NCBI GenBank assembly: GCA_001507425.1 | Contig: LMAJ01000006.1 | Location: 1-64,000 of the forward strand | Source: Flavobacteriaceae bacterium CRH | GTDB taxonomy: Bacteria > Bacteroidota > Bacteroidia > Flavobacteriales > Flavobacteriaceae | Reading direction: 5' to 3' | Length of the DNA stretch: 64,000 nt | Notes under the pieces: generated by a model | The model's database searches: none | What the model saw: only the letters and a program-made list of their open reading frames with translations | Told to the model about the DNA's origin: nothing | Made by a program: the position numbers and the translations under genes | In this document: positions 8,859 through 17,654 of the stretch, piece by piece | How the letters are laid out: each line of letters starts with the position of its first letter | How positions within the stretch are numbered: the first letter of the stretch is position 1

Positions 8859-9866
8859 ATGTATACAGGTAAATCATATAAGTTAATAGAGTTTATTATT
8901 TGGACCAGAAAAAGCATCTACTTATTAGTCATAATGAGTATAATACCAACTGTTTTATATCAATATTTTGAATTTAAATGGCTCGGAATTTCCTGGACAG
9001 TCGTCGCTCTTTTAGGAACTGCAACAGCTTTTATAGTCGGTTTTAAAAATACCCAAACTTATAATCGAACATTGGAAGCGCAACAAATATGGACACAAAT
9101 TTTAAGCACAAGTAGGTCCTGGGGAATAATGAGCCGTGATTTTTTAGCCAATCCTGAAATAACAAAATTGCTCATTTATCGCCATATCGCGTGGCTTACC
9201 GCATTACGCTACGAAATGCGGTCGTATCGTGTTTGGGAAACCACAAGAATAAAACACAATGCTGAATATCAGCACTATTATATTATTCCTGAAAATGAAA
9301 TTACACTGAAAGAGGAATTGTCTAAATATCTTTCTGCAGAAGAATTAGAATGTATTCTAAAAGCTAATAACAAAGCCACACAAATTATGGCATTGCAAAG
9401 TAAAACGCTGAAAGAACTTTATGATAATCAGGAAATTGTTGTGCTTCAGTTCGTTGATTATCAAAGAACAATTAAAGACTTTTTTACACAACAAAGCAGA
9501 AGCGAACAACTGAAAGATTCTCCATACCCGAGACAATATGCCATAATAAATACCTTATTGGTTCAGTTGTTTTGTATTCTTTTGCCCTTCGGATTGTTAA
9601 AGGAATTTGATAAATTAAATGAAAGTATCAGCGGCATTATGTACGGCAATATGGTTTGGTTTGTAATCCCGTTTAGTGTAATTATTTCCTGGATGTATAC
9701 TTCGTTAGGACAAGTTGGGGAAAGCACCGAAAATCCTTTTGAAGGAAACGCCAATGATGTACCAATTTCTAAAATAAGTAAAATTATAGAAATTGATCTT
9801 AAAGAAATTTTAGGCGAAAACAATCTGCCTGAATTTTCTCAGCCACAACATAATATTATTTTATAA
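8859..9866 (+). CDS. Bestrophin family anion channel protein
   Basis: A 335-residue membrane protein with two hydrophobic blocks, at about residues 12-58 and 225-275, and between them the bestrophin signature in the form GFKNTQTYNRTLEAQQIW, corresponding to the R-x-N-x-AYxRWxExRxxW motif of the family. Bacterial bestrophins form pentameric chloride or cation channels in the inner membrane. The C-terminal region DxPFEGNANDVPI is also typical. It shares its 3' end with the convergent AraC gene, with no spacer. A second bestrophin lies at 54930-55793, also beside an AraC gene. Confidence 0.85.
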   Translation: MYTGKSYKLIEFIIWTRKSIYLLVIMSIIPTVLYQYFEFKWLGISWTVVALLGTATAFIVGFKNTQTYNRTLEAQQIWTQILSTSRSWGIMSRDFLANPEITKLLIYRHIAWLTALRYEMRSYRVWETTRIKHNAEYQHYYIIPENEITLKEELSKYLSAEELECILKANNKATQIMALQSKTLKELYDNQEIVVLQFVDYQRTIKDFFTQQSRSEQLKDSPYPRQYAIINTLLVQLFCILLPFGLLKEFDKLNESISGIMYGNMVWFVIPFSVIISWMYTSLGQVGESTENPFEGNANDVPISKISKIIEIDLKEILGENNLPEFSQPQHNIIL

Positions 9867-10709
9867 TCAAATAAAATTAGAAGATTTTCTAAAAGCAGAT
9901 GGAGTAGTGCCACGATGTTTTTTGAAGATTTTATTGAGATGGCTTTCATCATTAAAACCCAATTCATTTGCGATTTCACCAACCCGTAAATCGCTGTATA
10001 ATAACCTGTTTTCGACAAGTTTTATTCGATATTTTGAAATATAATCCTGTAACGTTTCATTGGCCTGTTTTTTAAAATAGCGCCCAAGATAGGTTTCAGA
10101 AATTCCAAACTTTTCACTCATAATCGTAACGCTCAGTTTTTCAGGTTCATAAATATGTGTCTGAATATATTCAAGAATTGTATGCGCCTTTCCGTCAGAT
10201 TGTTTGTTAATGTTCTCTGGAAGATATTCTGAAATATTTCGGGCAATAATTACAATCAGAGTATTGATAAGTAGCTGAATTAACTCCGTATTATAAAGTG
10301 TTGGATGTTGATATTCATGGCGGATAGCTTCTATAACAGGATGAACCAAGTTCTTGTCGGTAGCTCTTTTCAGGATGCAACCCGGCTGATGATGCGCGTG
10401 CTGTAATATATATTCTAATTTGTAAAGACTATCAGAAGTCAAAGGGCCATTTTTAATATAAATGTCGGTAAAACGTAACTCAAAAATAGTTGTAGGAGTT
10501 TTTATTTCCAAGGAATGAGAATCTTCCGGAGTTATTAAAAAAAGATGTCCAGGCTGATAAACTAATCGGTTTTCATTGATGGTTTGAACACCTGTTCCGG
10601 AAACGATATATATTAATTCAAAGAAATTATTTTCAACTTTAGTATCTAAAGATTCTTCAATCTCTTTAAAGTTAATTTCATAAGGAAGGTATAAATTATT
10701 TTTTGGCAT
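9867..10709 (-). CDS. AraC family regulator
   Basis: A 280-residue regulator. Residues 1-140 form a cupin-type sensor (SGTGVQTINENRLVYQPGHLFLITPED), and about 175-280 carry the two AraC helix-turn-helix units: SVTIMSEKFGISETYLGRYFKK and the conserved final block GEIANELGFNDESHLNKIFKKHRGTTPSAFRK. It is divergent from the SLAC1/TDT channel gene with 94 bp between, and convergent with the bestrophin gene, so either channel is a plausible target. The stop codon directly abuts the bestrophin stop codon. Confidence 0.9.
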   Translation of the reverse strand: MPKNNLYLPYEINFKEIEESLDTKVENNFFELIYIVSGTGVQTINENRLVYQPGHLFLITPEDSHSLEIKTPTTIFELRFTDIYIKNGPLTSDSLYKLEYILQHAHHQPGCILKRATDKNLVHPVIEAIRHEYQHPTLYNTELIQLLINTLIVIIARNISEYLPENINKQSDGKAHTILEYIQTHIYEPEKLSVTIMSEKFGISETYLGRYFKKQANETLQDYISKYRIKLVENRLLYSDLRVGEIANELGFNDESHLNKIFKKHRGTTPSAFRKSSNFI

Positions 10710-10767
10710 AACAGAATATTACTAAATTAACGAATCATTTTACAATTTAAAAATAATTAAATCAGTA

Positions 10768-10775
10768 TAATTTTG
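10768..10775 (+). promoter_or_regulatory. TAnnTTTG promoter box for the SLAC1/TDT gene
   Basis: TAATTTTG matches the Bacteroidota -7 element and lies 28 bp before the start codon at 10804, inside the divergent region shared with the AraC gene. Confidence 0.5.
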
Positions 10776-10803
10776 CTCCAAAGTTAAATCAATTATTTTA
10801 ATT

Positions 10804-11799
10804 ATGGACAAAAATGTAAACAAAACAACACAACAAGAATCTCATTTACAAAATATTACGTTACCCATTGCACCGGCATCTTTTTTTGCAATGACTTTGG
10901 GATTAGCAGAAACAGGAAATGCCTGGAGAAATGCAACTATTTTATGGAATGTGCCTTGGTATATTGGTGAAATTTTCGAAGCCGCGGCTGTGATTTCATT
11001 TTTTTGGTGGATAACACTTTACATCAACAAATGGATTAATTACAGAAAATTGGCCGTAAATGAATTCAATGATCCGGTGCAATCTTCTTTTCTTGCTTTA
11101 ATTCCTGAATCTATAATTTTAATGGCTTTGGCATTGCACATTTACAGCGAATCAATTGCGATTTTTTTGTTTTGGATTGGTTCCATTTTAAATCTTATAT
11201 ATGGCGCTTACCGACTTTCGACATTGTGGACAAAAGAACGTAAGGCAGAACAAACTACGCCATCTTTATTTTTAACCTTTACAGCAAGTATTTTAGTGAA
11301 TGCTCTTGTAGCCGGAATATTTGGATACGGTCATTACGGGTATGTATTGCTGGGGGTTGGAACTATTTCCTGGTTGATTATGGATTCTGTAATTACACAA
11401 CAATTAACCGTTGGCGGACTTGGTGCTAAAACAAGAAATTTCATGGGAATTTATATGGCGCCAACGGTAATTTTATTTGTAGCCTATCAGGTTTTGGCAG
11501 AAGATACTTTAAACATTCCTATTACTTACGGTTTAATGGGGTACGCTTTATTCATTTTTGTGGCTATGATTTTTGCGATAAAATGGCTCAGAGAACAGGC
11601 ATTTGCTCCGGGATATTGGGCATATACTTTCGGGATTGCAACATTATCTCAGGGTTTGTCAATATTTGCCTTAAAAACATCAGATACAGCCGTTACCACA
11701 GTTGCTTTAATTGTATTTTTTTTAACCAATCTTTTGGTTTTGAGCGTTATAATTGATTCTGTAAAATTAATTTTAAAAGGGAATTATTTTCCAAAGTAA
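10804..11799 (+). CDS. SLAC1-type anion channel / TDT family transporter
   Basis: A 331-residue integral membrane protein with about ten hydrophobic helices and the family opening LPIAPASFFAMTLGLAETGNAWR, resembling bacterial SLAC1 homologues (TehA). The family passes small anions, and TehA also gives tellurite resistance; no substrate can be fixed here. It is transcribed away from an AraC regulator that may control it. A long palindrome follows the gene. Confidence 0.85.
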   Translation: MDKNVNKTTQQESHLQNITLPIAPASFFAMTLGLAETGNAWRNATILWNVPWYIGEIFEAAAVISFFWWITLYINKWINYRKLAVNEFNDPVQSSFLALIPESIILMALALHIYSESIAIFLFWIGSILNLIYGAYRLSTLWTKERKAEQTTPSLFLTFTASILVNALVAGIFGYGHYGYVLLGVGTISWLIMDSVITQQLTVGGLGAKTRNFMGIYMAPTVILFVAYQVLAEDTLNIPITYGLMGYALFIFVAMIFAIKWLREQAFAPGYWAYTFGIATLSQGLSIFALKTSDTAVTTVALIVFFLTNLLVLSVIIDSVKLILKGNYFPK

Positions 11800-11839
11800 A
11801 TCTGGTTTGCTAATAAATAGCATCTGTTAGGTGACTAAA

Positions 11840-11872
11840 ATCTTTGTCAAAGTTTTAAACTTTGACAAAGAT
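11840..11872. terminator. Palindrome after the SLAC1/TDT gene
   Basis: ATCTTTGTCAAAGTTT, one base, then its exact reverse complement: 16-bp arms with a single central T. It is placed where a terminator is expected but lacks a following T run, so it may instead belong to a dispersed palindrome family. Confidence 0.5.
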
Positions 11873-11984
11873 ATGCCTAAGAATCATAACACATTTAATT
11901 GAAGTTTGACCGTTGGTTTTAAATAATTAGTAATGTATGCTATTAGCAGTTTTTTAAATAAAAGTTAAAACATTTGCTAAATAA

Positions 11985-11996
11985 GACCGATCGGTT
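11985..11996. promoter_or_regulatory. TetR operator upstream of the TetR gene
   Basis: The palindrome ACCGATCGGT (11986-11995) sits directly upstream of the promoter box at 11997-12004, so a bound repressor would block RNA polymerase. An identical core recurs at 12631-12640 before the MFS gene. Confidence 0.8.
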
Positions 11997-12004
11997 TATA
12001 TTTG
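11997..12004 (+). promoter_or_regulatory. TAnnTTTG promoter box for the TetR gene
   Basis: TATATTTG lies 20 bp before the start codon at 12025 and abuts the palindromic operator, indicating autoregulation. Confidence 0.6.
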
Positions 12005-12024
12005 CATCGTAAAATTTGGATATT

Positions 12025-12606
12025 ATGAGTAAGGCAGAAAGAACCAGACAATTTATTATTGAAGCATCGGCACCAATAATTAATAAAAAGGGAATGGCAG
12101 GAACTTCATTAACCGATATTATGCACGCCACAAAGTTGGCTAAAGGAGGTATTTACGGTAATTTTGAAAGTAAAGAGGAAATTTGCCTGGAGTCATTTCT
12201 CTATTTAAGAGCTCAATTAGTAGCTAAACTTGATGCAGCAGTATCTCAGGGTAAAACAGCCAAAGAAAAGCTATTTAACGTATTAGATGTTTACAGAAAC
12301 GATAAAAATATGGTAGACGGTTGTCCTATTCTGAATTTTGGGGCAGAAGCAGATGACACAAACCCGGTTATGAAACAACAGGTTAAAAACGCCATTGCAT
12401 CTGCACAAAAAAGATACTCTTCTATAATTGAATACGGCATTGTGAATAAAGAAATAACAACAGAAATAAATCCGCAACACTTTAGTATTAAGATTTTTGC
12501 CATGATTGAAGGTGCTATTTTATGTAGAAAAGTGTTAGATAATAACCAACAGGTTGAGATTATTTTAGACAGCATTAAAAATGAATTTGAAAGATATGTT
12601 TTGTAA
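12025..12606 (+). CDS. TetR/AcrR family repressor
   Basis: A 193-residue repressor. The N-terminal DNA-binding domain is at about residues 8-52, with the TetR pattern GTSLTDIMHATKLAKGGIYG and then NFESKEEI. The remainder is the helical ligand domain, including the GCPILNFGAEADDTNP segment common in the YxaF/AcrR-like branch. The ATG at 12025 is preferred over an in-frame TTG nine bases earlier, since the protein then begins MSKAERTRQ. Matching operators on both sides show that it likely represses itself and the following MFS exporter. Confidence 0.9.
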   Translation: MSKAERTRQFIIEASAPIINKKGMAGTSLTDIMHATKLAKGGIYGNFESKEEICLESFLYLRAQLVAKLDAAVSQGKTAKEKLFNVLDVYRNDKNMVDGCPILNFGAEADDTNPVMKQQVKNAIASAQKRYSSIIEYGIVNKEITTEINPQHFSIKIFAMIEGAILCRKVLDNNQQVEIILDSIKNEFERYVL

Positions 12607-12628
12607 CATATTTTTTTTGAACAATTAA

Positions 12629-12642
12629 AGACCGATCGGTCT
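12629..12642. promoter_or_regulatory. TetR operator upstream of the MFS gene
   Basis: AGACCGATCGGTCT is a perfect 14-bp palindrome with the same ten-base core as the operator before the TetR gene. It lies in the 64-bp gap between the TetR stop and the most likely MFS start. Confidence 0.8.
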
Positions 12643-12670
12643 AAATATTTATTAATATCAATTTAAAAGA

Positions 12671-13885
12671 ATTAGAAATTTACAAGAAAATCATAAAGGT
12701 TTTAGCACTTTATTAGCGTTTTCGTTAATCCCGTTATCCGGATTTGCAACAGATATTTATTTGCCTTCGCTTCCGGCAATGGCAAAGGATTTACACGTTT
12801 CTGCAGGAGCAATTCAGCTTTCGCTTGTGTTTTTTATGTTTAGTTTAGGCGTGAGCCAGATTTTTATAGGCAGTATATTAGATAGTTTCGGTCGTTTTAA
12901 AATCAATATTGCCTCGCTTGCCGTGTTTTCAGTTACAAGTTTTGTTATTGCTTTAGTGCCTGATATTTATGTTATATATACAATGCGAATTATTCAGGGA
13001 ATTGCCATTGCCTTTATTGTAATTGCAAAACGAGCCTATTTTGTCGATCTTTATTCTGGAGAAAAATTGAAAAGTTACATCAGTTTATTTTCTATTATTT
13101 GGTCGTGTGCACCAATCATGGCGCCATTTCTGGGAGGATATTTAGAGCATAGTTTTGGCTGGAGGTCCAATTTTTATTTTCTTGGAGGTTTATCGTTGCT
13201 ATTTCTGATTTTAGAACTTTTATATAGTGGTGAATCTTTAAAATACTTTCATCCTTTCAAATTAAAAACCATCGCACAAACGTATTCAGGAATGCTAAAA
13301 TCAAACGATTTTACGTTGGGAGTAATAATTCTTGGTATTTGTTTTGGTCTTGTTGTGGTGTATAGTTTGTCCAGTCCGTTTATTGTAGAGCGCGTTATGG
13401 GGTATTCAGCCATTACAACAGGCTATAGTTCTTTGTTATCTGGTTTAGCTGTTATGGTGGGCGGTATAATTTCTAAATCTCTTATCCATAAACCTTTGGA
13501 AAAAAAAGTAACGATAGCAGTTTCTCTACAAGTTGCCATGGTATTGCTTATGATTTCTACGGCTACCAGAACAAGTAACATTTATACTTTAATAGGTTTT
13601 ACGATGGGAATTAATGTTTGTGGCGGTTTTATTTTTAATACTATTTACGGATATTGTCTAAGCCGTTTTTCTAAAAATGCCGGAGTTGCCAGCGGACTTA
13701 CAGGCGGGGGTACGTATATAGTGAGCTCTATATTGAGCTACGGATTTGTAAACTTATATGCCGTAAAAAGCCAGTTATTATTAGGATTTGCAAACATTTC
13801 CTTGATCTTTATTGTTGTAATTATCTTTATGATTTTTAACAGATACAGAATAATTAATTTGAAACCTGAGCCGATTAAATCATAA
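12671..13885 (+). CDS. MFS drug-efflux transporter (DHA1, Bcr/CflA-like), unusual start
   Basis: A 12-helix major facilitator of about 404 residues. The frame shows the family opening LLAFSLIPLSGFATDIYLPSLPAMA, the motif-A-like loop ILDSFGRFKI and the motif-C-like region SIIWSCAPIMAPFLGGYL. Homology-like sequence begins upstream of every ATG, GTG or TTG in frame: the first ordinary candidate is a TTG at 12761, which would cut away most of helix 1. The reading frame is open from 12656, and the codon that gives a natural N-terminus is ATT at 12671 (xRNLQENHKGFST). Either a rare ATT start is used or an ATG has mutated. A TetR operator sits just upstream. Confidence 0.75.
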   Translation: MRNLQENHKGFSTLLAFSLIPLSGFATDIYLPSLPAMAKDLHVSAGAIQLSLVFFMFSLGVSQIFIGSILDSFGRFKINIASLAVFSVTSFVIALVPDIYVIYTMRIIQGIAIAFIVIAKRAYFVDLYSGEKLKSYISLFSIIWSCAPIMAPFLGGYLEHSFGWRSNFYFLGGLSLLFLILELLYSGESLKYFHPFKLKTIAQTYSGMLKSNDFTLGVIILGICFGLVVVYSLSSPFIVERVMGYSAITTGYSSLLSGLAVMVGGIISKSLIHKPLEKKVTIAVSLQVAMVLLMISTATRTSNIYTLIGFTMGINVCGGFIFNTIYGYCLSRFSKNAGVASGLTGGGTYIVSSILSYGFVNLYAVKSQLLLGFANISLIFIVVIIFMIFNRYRIINLKPEPIKS

Positions 13886-13909
13886 AGGTTTAAATTCTAA
13901 ATAGAAAAT

Positions 13910-13946
13910 TCCAAATTCCAAAACTTATTGGAATTTGGATTTTTTT
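13910..13946. terminator. Bidirectional terminator between MFS and DCC genes
   Basis: TCCAAATTCCAA pairs exactly with TTGGAATTTGGA around a six-base loop, with T residues following. It lies between two convergent genes. Confidence 0.7.
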
Positions 13947-13995
13947 ATTTGAATTAGGCACGTACCGTTCCTCGGGATGACAAAAATCTAACAAT

Positions 13996-14409
13996 TTACA
14001 AAAACTTAGCCTTCAATTCAGGCGTCGGAATCATACAGCTTTCTTTTTTGCCATACCATTTGTAACGATTTTTAGCAATATAATCGTAAATATAATTTCG
14101 AAGTTTTTCAGGAAAAATTTTAAAGACAGAAATTAAACTATAAAATCCACCTAATTCTTTGGCAATTTCAATAACTGCCGATGATTTATAATAATAAGCA
14201 ACACCAGGATTGTATAAAATAATGCTGTCAATTTTAGTTTGATCAACTCCAATATAATTGCAAATTTCAATTCCTATTTCCGATTGCAAAGCCACAAATC
14301 TGAAAGTGTCTTTTTTATCATGTTTTATAATAAACTGTACGGCACCGTTGCAGAGGTTGCAAACACCGTCGAAGAGGATTATTTTTTTGTTTTTTGGAAG
14401 GTCTTGCAT
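13996..14409 (-). CDS. DCC family thiol-disulfide oxidoreductase (DUF393)
   Basis: A 137-residue protein with the family signature ILFDGVCNLCNGAVQFI near the N-terminus, giving the DxxCxxC motif for which the family is named, followed by FRFVALQSEIG and a SSAVIEIAKELGG segment. Members are predicted thiol-disulfide oxidoreductases with a thioredoxin-like fold; natural partners are unknown. It is convergent with the MFS gene and lies upstream of mutS2 on the same strand, separated from it by a repeat-rich gap. Confidence 0.9.
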   Translation of the reverse strand: MQDLPKNKKIILFDGVCNLCNGAVQFIIKHDKKDTFRFVALQSEIGIEICNYIGVDQTKIDSIILYNPGVAYYYKSSAVIEIAKELGGFYSLISVFKIFPEKLRNYIYDYIAKNRYKWYGKKESCMIPTPELKAKFL

Positions 14410-14490
14410 TGGGGGAAAAGTTTCAAGTTTAAGGTTTCAGGTTATTTTTAAGTTGATTGCGTGGATCATTTCGATTATTTTTGTTCTTTT

Positions 14491-14510
14491 CAACGGATTA
14501 AAATCCGTTG
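14491..14510. repeat. Short palindrome CAACGGATT-AA-AATCCGTTG
   Basis: Two 9-bp arms around two bases. It starts the repeat-rich gap between mutS2 and the DCC gene and stands next to the composite element at 14526-14660. Confidence 0.6.
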
Positions 14511-14525
14511 CTACAAAATAAATCA

Positions 14526-14660
14526 TTCCTCTGGAATTTTATATAGCGTTCCGTAGGAATAAATCATTATAGGGATAGATTTTAATCCATTTTTCATCGT
14601 TAAAACATACATTTGTGTCATTTCCACGGAGGAGAAATCACATCCAGAGAACAACGAATT
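14526..14660. repeat. Composite intergenic repeat, copy A
   Basis: This copy holds the mini-hairpins ATTCC-TCT-GGAAT and GTTCC-GTA-GGAAT, then GGGATAGATTTTAATCCAT, then a CATTTCCACGGAGGAGAAAT and CACATCCAGAGA module. The same order occurs in copy B at 17783-17973, 3.3 kb away, with many substitutions. It has no open reading frame. Confidence 0.65.
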
Positions 14661-14692
14661 AGTGAATATTAAGGAGCAACTACGATTAAAAC

Positions 14693-16858
14693 CTATTTCT
14701 TCCCGGCTTCAACAAACTCCAATTCATCTAAACTTACTTTCGAAGTAAAAATTCCGTAATTTACAGTTGCTTTATTTTTCTCAATAGAATCAATACTTCC
14801 CACAGATCTTCCGTCTTGCATTCTTACCCGGTCGCCAACTTTTAAAACTGGTTTTGGTTTTTCGATAACAGGTTTAAGTTTCTTCTCTTTTTTCTCTTGT
14901 CGAATTTCTTCAACCTGAACAGAAACTTCGGCAATAACTTCTTTTTTCTTTTCGATTATCGCTTTGGCTTCTTTTGGAGTAGCTTTTTTACGTTTTGAAT
15001 TTTCAATTTCAATAATTTTCAAAAACTCGCCAATAAGATCTTTTTTATTTTTATTGTTGAAATATTTCTCAGCAATATCTTCAATTTTTTGCCCAATGTA
15101 AATCGTCTTTTGGTTGCTGTCGTATAATTCCTGATAGCTTTCGAGTTTCTGTTTGATTTTTACATTGATGTTTTCCATCTTTTTGCCTTCCTCGCGTGCT
15201 CTTGTTTCTTCTTCTTTTAAATTTAAAGAAGTTTTTTCAAGCTTAGAGCGCTCTTTTTGAAGCGTTGCAATCGTTTTATCAAAACGGACTTTACCAACTT
15301 CAATTTTCTTTTTGGCACGATTTATCAATCCAAACGGAATACCATTTTTTAATGCAACTTCAAATGTAAACGAACTTCCGGCTTGGCCTAAAGCCAGTTT
15401 ATACATCGGTTCTAATGATTTTTCATCGAACATCATATTTGCGTTTGTAGCAAAAGGCAATTCGTTCGCCAGAATTTTCAAATTGGAATAATGTGTTGTA
15501 ATAATTCCGAAAGCTTCACGATGGTAAAATTCTTCTAAGAAAATTTCGGCCAAAGCACCACCTAATTCAGGATCAGAACCAGTTCCGAATTCATCAATTA
15601 AAAACATGGTTTTCTTGTTGCACTTCTTCAGGAAATAATTCATGTTTTTTAATCGGTAACTATAAGTACTTAGATGATTTTCAATTGATTGATTATCTCC
15701 AATATCCGTTAAAATTCTATCAAATAAGAAAGTTTCACTTCTTTCATGAACCGGAATCAACATACCCGATTGCAACATCAATTGTAATAAACCAACGGTT
15801 TTAAGCGAAATTGTTTTTCCACCGGCATTTGGTCCGGAAATTACAATAATGCGGTTATCTTGTTTTAATTCAATAGTTTGAGGATGCGTAATCTCATTCT
15901 TTTGCTTGTTATTCAAATACAAAATAGGATGATAAGCTTCTCTAAAAAACAATCTTCTTTCTTCTGTAATCGTTGGTAAAATCCCGTTGATTCTATTGGC
16001 ATATTTTGCTTTTCCGGCAACAACATCAATATCACTTAAAAACTCCTGATACTCAATTAAAATTGGTAAAAACGGACGAATAGCATTTGATAATTGTTTT
16101 AGAATTCGGGTGATTTCTTCTTTTTCCTCATATTCTAAATTAGCCAATTCTCTTGAATACTGTAAAGTTGCTTCGGGCTCAATATAAGCGATGCTTCCGG
16201 TTTTAGAACTTCCTAAAATAGAACCTTTTACTTTACGTCGATACATGGCCAAAACGGCTAAAACACGACGGTTTTGAACAAAACTTTCTTTGATATCATC
16301 TAAGTAACCAAGGCTGTTATTGTGGGTAAGAGCAACTCCAAAACTTTGGTTTACTTTACCACGAACAATGTTCATATTCTGGCGAATGCTCAAAAGGGCA
16401 GGCGAGGCGTTGTCTTTTATTTCTCCGTATTTATCTACAATAGCGTCGATTAGAGTAACAATGTCTTTAGTATATTCTACTCTTGAGGCTCTTGCATTTA
16501 GATTTGGATAATAATCGTCGAATTTTTTAAGGAAATTCAATAAGAAATTTGCCGTTGATGAAAGTGTTGCAATTTTTCTAAAGCTTCCCACTTCAAGAAA
16601 ACTATCTTCGATTGCAAGAAATTTTATTTCATGCGTTATCGCGTCAAATCCGTGATTGGGAATGGCGTTGTTATTTTCAAAAGATGAAACATATTCTGAT
16701 GTCTGCATTAAAGCCTGCATCAAAGTTTCTTTATCTCTAAATGGCGTTATTTGTAAAGCTTTTTCTTTTCCAATATCTGTATTACAGCCTGCTGAAATAG
16801 TTTCTAGAACGGTTGGAAATTGTAAATCTTGTAATGTTTTTTCGGTAATACTGATCAT
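14693..16858 (-). CDS. mutS2: MutS2-type DNA-binding ATPase lacking an Smr domain
   Basis: A 721-residue MutS2 protein. After an N-terminal lever/clamp region, it has Walker A GPNAGGKT at about residue 342, Walker B MFLIDEFGTGSDPELGG at about 417-433 and the downstream IITTHYSNLK switch. A long charged coiled coil spans about 500-660, followed by a small KOW-like beta domain (LKVGDRVRMQDGRSVGSI). The protein stops there, without the C-terminal Smr nuclease domain of the Bacillus or Thermus proteins. MutS2 proteins bind branched DNA or collided ribosomes rather than mismatches; which role applies without Smr is open. Confidence 0.9.
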   Translation of the reverse strand: MISITEKTLQDLQFPTVLETISAGCNTDIGKEKALQITPFRDKETLMQALMQTSEYVSSFENNNAIPNHGFDAITHEIKFLAIEDSFLEVGSFRKIATLSSTANFLLNFLKKFDDYYPNLNARASRVEYTKDIVTLIDAIVDKYGEIKDNASPALLSIRQNMNIVRGKVNQSFGVALTHNNSLGYLDDIKESFVQNRRVLAVLAMYRRKVKGSILGSSKTGSIAYIEPEATLQYSRELANLEYEEKEEITRILKQLSNAIRPFLPILIEYQEFLSDIDVVAGKAKYANRINGILPTITEERRLFFREAYHPILYLNNKQKNEITHPQTIELKQDNRIIVISGPNAGGKTISLKTVGLLQLMLQSGMLIPVHERSETFLFDRILTDIGDNQSIENHLSTYSYRLKNMNYFLKKCNKKTMFLIDEFGTGSDPELGGALAEIFLEEFYHREAFGIITTHYSNLKILANELPFATNANMMFDEKSLEPMYKLALGQAGSSFTFEVALKNGIPFGLINRAKKKIEVGKVRFDKTIATLQKERSKLEKTSLNLKEEETRAREEGKKMENINVKIKQKLESYQELYDSNQKTIYIGQKIEDIAEKYFNNKNKKDLIGEFLKIIEIENSKRKKATPKEAKAIIEKKKEVIAEVSVQVEEIRQEKKEKKLKPVIEKPKPVLKVGDRVRMQDGRSVGSIDSIEKNKATVNYGIFTSKVSLDELEFVEAGKK

Positions 16859-16880
16859 TTAATCTCTTTAAGAAAGTATA

Positions 16881-16896
16881 CAAAAGTACAAAAATA
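16881..16896 (-). promoter_or_regulatory. Tandem TAnnTTTG boxes upstream of mutS2
   Basis: On the minus strand TATTTTTG (16889-16896) is followed by TACTTTTG (16881-16888). Either places transcription start about 15-25 bp before the mutS2 ATG at 16858. Confidence 0.5.
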
Positions 16897-16988
16897 GTAT
16901 CATTGAATACGGTAAAGTTTATGTCTAATTTTATTGGTTGTAAATATGATTTCAATTAAAAAATTCTGAAATTCGCATAAAAAAAATT

Positions 16989-17654
16989 ATGGACGTAAAA
17001 ATGCATTCTTCGTGGAAACCAGTTTTGAATGATGAATTTGAAAAATCCTATTTCAAGGAATTAATTGAATTTGTAAAATCTGAATATACTACTAAAACCT
17101 GTTATCCTAAAGGAAGTCAGATTTTTTCTGCTTTTGATCATTGTCATTTTGATCAGGTAAAGGTTGTCATTATTGGTCAGGATCCTTATCACGGACCTAA
17201 TCAGGCAAATGGTTTGTGTTTTTCTGTAAATGACGGAATTCCTTTTCCTCCGTCGCTTCAAAATATTTTCAAAGAAATCGAAACTGATTTAAGCAAACCG
17301 TTGCCAAAAACAGGAAATCTGGAACGTTGGGCAGATCAGGGTGTTTTTCTTTTAAACGCAACTTTAACCGTTCGACAATCTGAAGCCGGAAGCCATCAGG
17401 GAAAAGGCTGGGAAAAATTTACCGATGCTGTTATTAAACAAATTTCTGCTGAAAGTGAAAATGTTGTGTTTTTACTTTGGGGCGGTTTTGCTCAAAAGAA
17501 AGCAGCTTTAATTGATGCTTCAAAACATCATATTTTAAAATCGGGACATCCTTCTCCTTTAAGTGCAAACAGAGGATTTTGGTTTGGGAACAAACATTTT
17601 AGCCAAACAAATGCTTTTTTGAAATCTAAAGGAATGAAGGAAATTGAATGGTAA
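16989..17654 (+). CDS. ung: Uracil-DNA glycosylase, family 1
   Basis: A 221-residue Ung enzyme, which removes uracil from DNA at the start of base excision repair. The catalytic-water motif GQDPYHGPNQANGLCFSV begins at about residue 63, with Asp as the general base. The uracil-binding strand VVFLLWGGFAQKK and the leucine-loop motif GHPSPLS near residue 187 are both present. Length is normal. It is divergent from mutS2, with 130 bp between the genes. Confidence 0.95.
   Translation: MDVKMHSSWKPVLNDEFEKSYFKELIEFVKSEYTTKTCYPKGSQIFSAFDHCHFDQVKVVIIGQDPYHGPNQANGLCFSVNDGIPFPPSLQNIFKEIETDLSKPLPKTGNLERWADQGVFLLNATLTVRQSEAGSHQGKGWEKFTDAVIKQISAESENVVFLLWGGFAQKKAALIDASKHHILKSGHPSPLSANRGFWFGNKHFSQTNAFLKSKGMKEIEW

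Noticed and set aside
12761..12763. TTG as the true start of the MFS gene
   Set aside because: Conserved family sequence, including most of helix 1, is encoded upstream in the same open frame.
14693..16858. MutS2 as a truncated gene because it lacks Smr
   Set aside because: The frame ends naturally after a complete KOW-like domain and no Smr remnant follows; absence of Smr appears normal for this group.
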